Source of the DNA: DUZB01 sp964407525
GTDB lineage: Bacteria > Desulfobacterota > DSM-4660 > Desulfatiglandales > Desulfatiglandaceae
Assembly: GCA_964407525.1 (NCBI GenBank)
Contig: CAYOWC010000029.1
Location: 1-27,579, forward strand
DNA: 27,579 nucleotides
Reading direction: 5' to 3'
Of the stretch, positions 21,850 through 27,579 are shown in pieces. The translations under genes and the position numbers were made by a program. The stretch's first letter is position 1. Each line of letters opens with the position of its first letter. A model generated the notes under the pieces. The model worked only from the letters and a program-made list of their open reading frames with translations. It was not told the DNA's origin and did no database searches.

Positions 21850-22629
21850 TTATCTTTGCTTCCATTCCGGAGCCCGTTTCTCCAGGAAGGCATGGATTCC
21901 TTCCTTTGCATCTTCCGTGGAACAAAGTCGGGCAAACGCTTCGTTCATATAGTCAAACGCCTTATAATAATCGAGATCCGCTGCCCCGTAAAAGGCTTTT
22001 TTGGCGATTTGCAATGCCACCGGACTTTTCTTTGCCAGGATTGCAGCCCAGTTGCGCGTTTCGCTGTCCAGCTCCGCTTCCGGGATGACTTTGTTTATAA
22101 GCCCCATGCCCAGGGCTTCCCCTGCCGAAATCAGATCGCCGTAAAACAGCAGCTCAAGAGCTCGCTTTCGGCCTACAGACCTGGTGACGGGGACGACAGG
22201 TCCCACACAGTTCAACCCCACATTGATGGCTGTAAGGCCCATGCGCGCCTTTTCACCGGCGACGGCAAGATCGGAGGCCGCCACGAGACCTGCCCCATTT
22301 GCTGCGGCAACCCCATGAACTTGGGCAATGACCGGCTTGTTTAGACGGCTGATGGTAACCAGGGGATTTTCCATGCACTCTATCCAGTCCCGATACTCGT
22401 TTACGCTCTTTCCGTCGAAATCGCTGATATCAATCCCGGCACAGAACGCCTTTCCCGCCCCTTTCAGAATAATCACGCGTGCCCGGTTTTCCTCATTCAG
22501 TTCCATGAAGGCCTGGTTTAGTTCTGTGGCAAGAGCCATATTGAACGTATTCAGGCTGTCCGGACGATTCAAGGTGATTTCAGCGACAAAATCATCTCCG
22601 ACTTCAACGGTAATTGCTTCATAATTCAT
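21850..22629 (-). CDS. Crotonase-fold (enoyl-CoA hydratase/isomerase family) protein lacking both catalytic glutamates
   Basis: This encodes 259 residues of the crotonase superfamily, which binds acyl-CoA thioesters. The oxyanion-hole segments GAGKAFCAGIDISDF and HGVAAANGAGLVAASDLAV are present. In rat mitochondrial hydratase the catalytic acids are in GGCELAMMCD and FGQPEI; here the matching positions read NGAGLVAASD and MGLTAI, so both Glu are gone. The segment INVGLNCVGPV followed by VGRKRALELLFYGD resembles the ECHDC3-like branch, which also lacks them. It probably does not hydrate enoyl-CoA, and its reaction is unknown. I chose ATG at 22629 because AAAGGAGT lies 6-7 nt upstream; an in-frame upstream ATG at 22683 would add 18 residues with no good site. 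Confidence 0.85.
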   Translation of the reverse strand: MNYEAITVEVGDDFVAEITLNRPDSLNTFNMALATELNQAFMELNEENRARVIILKGAGKAFCAGIDISDFDGKSVNEYRDWIECMENPLVTISRLNKPVIAQVHGVAAANGAGLVAASDLAVAGEKARMGLTAINVGLNCVGPVVPVTRSVGRKRALELLFYGDLISAGEALGMGLINKVIPEAELDSETRNWAAILAKKSPVALQIAKKAFYGAADLDYYKAFDYMNEAFARLCSTEDAKEGIHAFLEKRAPEWKQR

Positions 22630-22660
22630 GATGAAACTCCTTTCTCTTGTATTAAAGTGA

Positions 22661-22690
22661 GTGGTTCCAGGTTTAGGGTTCAAAGGTCAT
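22661..22690 (+). repeat. Degenerate GGTTCA repeat island
   Basis: GGTTCCA, GGTTTA, GGGTTCAA and AGGTCA follow in tandem upstream of the crotonase gene. They are variants of the unit seen at 511-546 and 17191-17225. Confidence 0.45.
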
Positions 22691-22705
22691 TTTTTACCGA
22701 GTGTC

Positions 22706-25700
22706 TTAAATTTCATGGATGCAGATCTTTTCCCCTGCATTCAGAGAACGGGCGATTTCAACAACCCGCCTGTGATGGGTGAAGAGTATGATTTGATTCT
22801 TTTCAGCCAGGTTGGCGAGTGCTTCGAGCGTAGATCCGGAGCGGTCATCATCGAAATTTATGAGAATATCGTCTACGATAAACGGCATGGGTTCGCTGAA
22901 ATTCAGGCGCCACTCAAGGGTGGCTAAACGCAGCGCAAGATAGAGTTGATCTCGCGTCCCCACGCTCATGCCTTCCACTTTGATCCAGGACCCATCCGGC
23001 CGAACACCAATCAGAATGGCTTTCCCATGATCGTCGATATCCGTTCGCAGTCCACTGAATGATTCCCTTGTGATTTTTCTGAAAAATCCCGAGGCTATTT
23101 CAAGTACTGGGTCCTGGTTTTCCGCCCTGTATTTTTCAATGACATCCAGGAGGATTTTGATGGCAAGTTTCAGTCGAATGTAACGTTCCGAAAGGCGGCG
23201 AACTTTGGCTATCACCTGTTGCGAATTGTCTGCGAGTTCTGCTGCCAGGCTGCTTCCGTCCATTCTTGCCATTTCGTTTTTTTCGCGCCCGATTTCTTCC
23301 GTAAGACTTTGAATTTCAGGATCAAGTGTGTCTTTGATTTCATGGATGATATTTTGGATTGTTCCGGGAAGAGCATCCGGATCTATCGCCTGTGCCTGTT
23401 TTTCGAGATCCGGCAAGGGCACACCTTCAGCAATTTGCGCCAGGGTGTATTGCACACCGGAAAGCTTCTCTTTGAGCTGACCATGTTTTCTGGAGCGCTG
23501 TTCCGCATCGTCCAGTGCCTCTTCGTTTTCACATTCAGCCATAGCAATCAGAACCGCCATCCTTTCTTTGTTGGTATTCAAGACAGCCTGTGTCTGAAGG
23601 ATTTCTTTTTCAAGCGCGGAAATTTCTTCAAGGTGTCGCTCTAAAATAGCCTGCTCTTGTCGAGCGCTATTCAAGCGTGCATGGAGAGTTGAGACGGCCT
23701 GGGTGGTCTCCATGCCTGCGAGGTCAGTGGCGATTTTCCCAAGGAGGGTTTCCAGGTCCCTTTGAAAATTTCGAGTATCCCGGTCAATTCCATCGATGCG
23801 TTTTCGAAGGTCAACGGCCTCTTTTATTTTGTCAAAACAGCTTTGAAGGGTATCGATGAAATTGTTGGCTTCATCAGTGTTTGTGTGGGGAGGGAGAGCC
23901 AGCGGGCCAAGTGCCCCCTGCCATTTTATTTGCCACTGGCGCAGTTTTTTTTCCGCCTTCTGCTGTTGGTCTTTCAGGGTTTCCAGATCCTTCAAAAGCT
24001 CAGTACTTCTGATCTGAAGTTTGTCTTCCCTGGCTTGATTATTCCGGATGGTATCCAGAAGCTGTTCGGCATGAAGAAGGATCGGAAACAATTCAGTGGG
24101 TGAAACATCCTCTTTTTCACCCAATGTACGGAAAGCATGCACCAGTTTTTCCCTGATTTCCCGGCGCTTCTCTTCTTTATGGGCAATCTCCGATGCAGCC
24201 TTTTCGATTTCCCTGACGTTGAAACGGATTTTTTCAAAATCAGAGCCCCACTGCCTCATCTCTCGAGGCGACAGGGGGTGAAACCCGAAGGGCTTCCAGG
24301 CTTCTTGCCATTGGTTGCTGACTTGGGCAAGATCTGCGTTTACTCCTTCCATTTCAAGACCAAGAATCCGGCGGCGTTTTGCGTTTCCTTGCAGGTTGGC
24401 TTTGAGAGAGGCGTGTTTTTGTACACGATCTGCTTCCCGGCGCAGGCGGTCAGCGGTTTGGTCGGATTTCACCACGAGGTTTTCATACGCATCAGGCAGG
24501 GGCGTTCCGGGAGAAAACGTATTAATTTCTTCGTAAATATCCTCACCCTCCATCCATTGTCTCCGAAGCAGTTGCCATCCCGAATCCCTTTTGGAACGAA
24601 TCTGGATTAGATCTTTCTCCGAAGGCACCCCTCCCGCAAAGAGATTTTCCTGTAATTGGGCTGAAAACCTCTCTGAATCTATTTTCAGTTTTTCATCTTC
24701 CGTGCTAAGTTGTTTTTTCTTTTCCCGGATGGCATCCAGTTTTCGCTCAAACCGATTCAATGTTTCCTGCAGGGGAACGGTCATTCCTCCAACCTGTTCC
24801 AGGGAACCATTCCAGAGCCCCAGACAACTCAGTTTCTCCAGACAGGATTTTCTGGAAAGCTCCCTCTCCGCTTGCCTGTCTTTTATCTGTTGATCCAGAT
24901 CACCGGCCCTCTGAGCGATCTTAATTGCCTGAATCATCCCATCCGGGTTTTGTGCAGCCGGTAGTTGAGAAAGACCGGTTCGGGCATTCTTCAGGGCCGT
25001 CTGGTTTTTGCTGATGTTTTCATCGGATTGTTCAATTTTCTGGGCCAACGCTTCGTATTGATTGCCTAATGAAAGGATCGTTCTACGTTTTGACAGGCCG
25101 GGCCGTAATTCTTCTACTCGATCCAACGTCAGGTCCGGTCGGACCTGTTTCAGGAGAGCGCCTGCTTCGGTCCTGAGACTGATCCTCATGCCTTCCAGTC
25201 TTGGCCTGTCGGCGCCGGCTTTACGCTGCTCCCCCACACGTTGAAACATATCCTCAATCTCATCGGCATAATGAATGATATCCTGGTTGAGAGAAACCGC
25301 TTCTTTTTTTTTCTGAATATCATGAAGCCTGGTAACAGCCACAGTTTGTCGGTTTGTAGCTTCGTTTCTTTCGTGCTCAAGATTCTTGTACTGTTCCCTG
25401 AAATCAGAAGGCAACTCAATCACCTGGCCAAGCTCCTTCAGATCGTCCAGAATGATGTTTTGCTTCCCTAAGTGTGATAAGGCTCGCTGTAAACGCTCTA
25501 AACGTCTTCTTTCGTGGTCTTTTTCGTCTCTTTTCTTTCTCAAGTCCTCCCGGCCATTTTCTGCCTTTACCAGGGCTTTTTTATGTTCTTGCCAGGCACG
25601 GCCGGACAGGGTGGCGTGTTTCATTTCCGTTTGCAATTTTCGGTATTGTATGAGGGCTTCATTTATGGCTTTTGTGGACGCACGGGGCTTGAAAAGGTCA

Positions 25701-26209
25701 TTTGCTTCCTGTTCAAGGGCATCAAGGATGGCATGCAGGGATGTAAGTCCTGCACCTGCCGCAAAAATAGCTTGCCCCACATCTCCTTTTTGATCGAGTA
25801 TATCCTGCCCGCCGCGAATCAGCGCCTCATGGTCTATTCCGTAGAGGGATTCAAAAGTTTCCGATTCCATGCCTTGAAGAAACGAAATGAGGTGTGTGGG
25901 ATCAAGGGGGTTGTCGTGGGAGTCAAACAGGTCTGATTTACGTTTCTTACGCCGGAAAAACGTTAGGGATTCTCCGGTTTCCTTTTGAAGGCATCCTCCG
26001 ATCAGCAACTGGTCATAGGCATGGAGGAAATTATCGCCGGTTCGGACAGGGATACCGAAAAAAAGAGCATAGAGTGCTCGAAGACAACTACTTTTTCCAG
26101 CCTCATTAGGGCCATATATTATGTGCAGCCCGGGAAGTTTCGAGGAAAAATCGAGCACACGGTTTGAAAAGGGTCCAAAGGCCCGTAAATCGAGAGTCTT
26201 AATTCTCAC
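22706..26209 (-). CDS. yhaN: SbcC/YhaN-like coiled-coil AAA ATPase
   Basis: This encodes 1167 residues with an SMC/Rad50-type ABC ATPase split by a long coiled coil. The N-terminal lobe has Walker A GPNEAGKSS (33-41). The middle (about 180-1000) is almost entirely charged heptad-rich helix with several breaks. The C-terminal lobe has the signature GMSVGTRDQLYLALRLA, Walker B FIVDDILINFDDD (about 1110-1122) and the H-loop FTHHRR (about 1143-1148). No CxxC zinc hook was seen at the coiled-coil tip, which fits YhaN rather than SbcC. With the partner nuclease it likely opens or trims damaged DNA ends. Its ATG overlaps the end of the nuclease gene by 11 nt, so the pair is co-translated. RNR-like damage regulation is not visible. 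Confidence 0.88.
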   Translation of the reverse strand: MRIKTLDLRAFGPFSNRVLDFSSKLPGLHIIYGPNEAGKSSCLRALYALFFGIPVRTGDNFLHAYDQLLIGGCLQKETGESLTFFRRKKRKSDLFDSHDNPLDPTHLISFLQGMESETFESLYGIDHEALIRGGQDILDQKGDVGQAIFAAGAGLTSLHAILDALEQEANDLFKPRASTKAINEALIQYRKLQTEMKHATLSGRAWQEHKKALVKAENGREDLRKKRDEKDHERRRLERLQRALSHLGKQNIILDDLKELGQVIELPSDFREQYKNLEHERNEATNRQTVAVTRLHDIQKKKEAVSLNQDIIHYADEIEDMFQRVGEQRKAGADRPRLEGMRISLRTEAGALLKQVRPDLTLDRVEELRPGLSKRRTILSLGNQYEALAQKIEQSDENISKNQTALKNARTGLSQLPAAQNPDGMIQAIKIAQRAGDLDQQIKDRQAERELSRKSCLEKLSCLGLWNGSLEQVGGMTVPLQETLNRFERKLDAIREKKKQLSTEDEKLKIDSERFSAQLQENLFAGGVPSEKDLIQIRSKRDSGWQLLRRQWMEGEDIYEEINTFSPGTPLPDAYENLVVKSDQTADRLRREADRVQKHASLKANLQGNAKRRRILGLEMEGVNADLAQVSNQWQEAWKPFGFHPLSPREMRQWGSDFEKIRFNVREIEKAASEIAHKEEKRREIREKLVHAFRTLGEKEDVSPTELFPILLHAEQLLDTIRNNQAREDKLQIRSTELLKDLETLKDQQQKAEKKLRQWQIKWQGALGPLALPPHTNTDEANNFIDTLQSCFDKIKEAVDLRKRIDGIDRDTRNFQRDLETLLGKIATDLAGMETTQAVSTLHARLNSARQEQAILERHLEEISALEKEILQTQAVLNTNKERMAVLIAMAECENEEALDDAEQRSRKHGQLKEKLSGVQYTLAQIAEGVPLPDLEKQAQAIDPDALPGTIQNIIHEIKDTLDPEIQSLTEEIGREKNEMARMDGSSLAAELADNSQQVIAKVRRLSERYIRLKLAIKILLDVIEKYRAENQDPVLEIASGFFRKITRESFSGLRTDIDDHGKAILIGVRPDGSWIKVEGMSVGTRDQLYLALRLATLEWRLNFSEPMPFIVDDILINFDDDRSGSTLEALANLAEKNQIILFTHHRRVVEIARSLNAGEKICIHEI

Positions 26210-27464
26210 GATGAGCCTCCTGCCCTAATATTTTCCCCATCAGGAGTTCTCTCACCTCCTCACACAGGGTCTCCAGCTCTTCCTCCTGCAGGTGAAAGGG
26301 ATCTTCTTCGTTCAACAGGTCGGGGGGAAGTTTGCTTCGCAGTTTCTCAAATTGAGGTATTATATCAAGTAGGTATGGGCTTCCCGTCCTGATTTCGTCC
26401 ACTGCGCTGTTGAGGGCGGAGATAGGAGTATCATTCAGGGGCGCTGTATCTATTGAAACTTTCCTGCGTGTGTGAAAAATGGTCTTTTCAAGCCAGACTT
26501 CAAGGAGACTTGCGGCAACTCCCCTGAATTCTTCCGTCCAATGAACCGATCTTTCATGAAAATCGCTATGGAGGGAGGTTGTACCTTCCAGAATGAGGCG
26601 CACGACAACCGGTCGACCTTCAGCACGTCCCAGTTCATTCTCAAAGGCCTGCCTTGCCTTTTCAAGACATTCTTCACGGATTTCGCATCCGCTCAGATCG
26701 ACCCTGCAGACGGCCCAGCGGAGAACATCGATATTGTGGTGCTCGATTCCCGTCACTTGCCCATTGTCCACCGCGACAATGGTGCAACCTCTGGGACCTG
26801 TTTCACGAATATGTCTCCCCTGAATGTTTCCTGGGAAAATGACCCATGGATCGCGGGATACTTCTTCACGGGAATGGACATGTCCCAGCGCCCAGTACTG
26901 ATATCCTTTAGAATGAAGTCCATCCAGCGTACATGGCGCATAGGGCTCATGTCCCGGTCTCCCCGTCAGGGCGGTATGAAGAAGGCCCACATTGAATAAG
27001 CCGTGTTTTCCCTGAGGATAGTTCCGCGTGAGATCTTCCGATACAACGCGGGAACGGAAGCTCTGACCATGAATGGCCACTTGAAGGTCTTCCATGATTC
27101 TGGTTTCGGCTGTTCTGTCCGAAAAGAGTACCACGTTATCCGGCAAGTGGAGTGCGCGTGTGATACGGCTTGCGGCGTCGTGATTTCCGGAGACCATGAA
27201 AACCTGGATGCCTGCTTCCCGCAAAAGGCCCATTCGACTGTTAAAATAGATGCCGGTGTTGTAATCTTTCCAGTCTCCATCAAAAAGATCCCCGCTCAGC
27301 AGGATAAATGCAGTTTCTTCCTGGATGGCAAGGTCTACAAGGTTGTCAAAGGCGCGTCTTACTGCGCTCCTGATCTGTTCCACCGGTGCGTCTTGATAAT
27401 AACCTTCCAGCCCCCTTAGAGGACTGTCAAGGTGGATGTCGGCAGCGTGCAGGAAACGAAACAT
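26199..27464 (-). CDS. yhaO: SbcD/YhaO-like DNA repair nuclease (metallophosphoesterase)
   Basis: This encodes 421 residues of the Mre11/SbcD-type phosphoesterase. The metal ligands are all present: D9 and H11 (AADIHLDSP), D59 (GDLFDGD), N94-H95-D96 (SGNHD), H163 (LLHTAL) and H195/H197 (LGHVHS). The C-terminal part (about 260-421) resembles the YhaO capping and partner-binding region, with a charged helical tail (LQEEELETLCEEVRELL) that could contact the YhaN coiled coil. As the first gene it precedes yhaN and overlaps it by 11 nt. ATG follows AGGGGAAAAAG. Likely manganese-dependent DNA nuclease activity is known for the family; substrate and role here are inferred. Confidence 0.9.
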   Translation of the reverse strand: MFRFLHAADIHLDSPLRGLEGYYQDAPVEQIRSAVRRAFDNLVDLAIQEETAFILLSGDLFDGDWKDYNTGIYFNSRMGLLREAGIQVFMVSGNHDAASRITRALHLPDNVVLFSDRTAETRIMEDLQVAIHGQSFRSRVVSEDLTRNYPQGKHGLFNVGLLHTALTGRPGHEPYAPCTLDGLHSKGYQYWALGHVHSREEVSRDPWVIFPGNIQGRHIRETGPRGCTIVAVDNGQVTGIEHHNIDVLRWAVCRVDLSGCEIREECLEKARQAFENELGRAEGRPVVVRLILEGTTSLHSDFHERSVHWTEEFRGVAASLLEVWLEKTIFHTRRKVSIDTAPLNDTPISALNSAVDEIRTGSPYLLDIIPQFEKLRSKLPPDLLNEEDPFHLQEEELETLCEEVRELLMGKILGQEAHREN

Positions 27465-27579
27465 CTTTTTCCCCTGTACAGAAATTCATTCAGTTGTCGG
27501 CATCCTTCATCCATAAGTTTACATTTTTCCCGGAAATGGGGTATGTTTTCTGGTTGAAAATCGGACGTCGAATCTGAAA
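27416..27579 (-). CDS. Possible C-terminal end of an upstream gene (partial, uncertain)
   Basis: On the minus strand a frame is open from the window edge to a stop at 27416-27418, about 54 codons, overlapping the first 49 nt of yhaO. It includes HFREKCKLMDEGCRQLNEF, which looks like an amphipathic helix. If real, it is the tail of a gene upstream of yhaO, translationally coupled to it. A frame this long can arise by chance, so I call it only tentatively. Confidence 0.25.
   Translation of the reverse strand, partial: SDSTSDFQPENIPHFREKCKLMDEGCRQLNEFLYRGKRCFVSCTLPTSTLTVL

Overview
The window looks like a chromosomal segment of a Gram-negative bacterium, most likely an anaerobic Desulfobacterota (deltaproteobacterial, Desulfobacterales-like) organism. 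This is an inference from the gene mix: a small exported mono-haem cytochrome, a class II (B12-dependent) ribonucleotide reductase under an apparent NrdR promoter, an OmpA-type lipoprotein (hence an outer membrane), a membrane diadenylate cyclase, orphan two-component proteins, and degenerate TTAGC- and GGTTCA-type intergenic repeats. No rRNA, tRNA, CRISPR array or prophage was seen. Nearly all genes are intact. One assembly gap (100 N, 4793-4892) falls inside the ribonucleotide reductase gene.

Layout. 1-3612: a MITE-like repeat, a mono-haem cytochrome c, a complete IS1634-type insertion sequence (603-2479, with 15-bp inverted repeats and an ATTTAA target duplication) and a soluble PAS histidine kinase whose upstream region the IS has split. 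3617-8962: nrdJ and a two-domain M16 zinc protease are divergent. Their shared intergenic region holds a near-consensus sigma-70 promoter for nrdJ overlapped by an NrdR box, with a second box 31 bp away. 8967-10214: queF (queuosine pathway) and an orphan initiating sugar-phosphate transferase. 10222-12521: a minus-strand operon encoding a CheY-like receiver, a DUF2914 exported protein and a natural CdaA-YbbR fusion that should make c-di-AMP. 12992-14209: a vWA/TSP3/OmpA lipoprotein closed by a strong intrinsic terminator.

14333-21098 is a plus-strand run: pncB (NAD salvage), a YbaK-type aminoacyl-tRNA deacylase and a PP-loop-like protein in overlapping or closely packed frames; then, after a 7-bp tandem repeat, a TIM-barrel sugar isomerase-like protein, an archaeal-type phosphoglycerate mutase and a beta-CASP ribonuclease. 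A second copy of the MITE-like repeat follows, in opposite orientation to the first. 21334-27464: an orphan receiver protein, a crotonase-fold protein that lacks both canonical catalytic glutamates, and a yhaO-yhaN pair (SbcD/SbcC-like nuclease and coiled-coil ATPase).

The most noteworthy items are the CdaA-YbbR fusion in a receiver/DUF2914 operon, the two-copy MITE-like family, the two-site NrdR promoter, the unidentified PP-loop-like protein in the pncB-ybaK operon, and the crotonase without its catalytic glutamates. I found no clear evidence of a wholly new multi-gene system.
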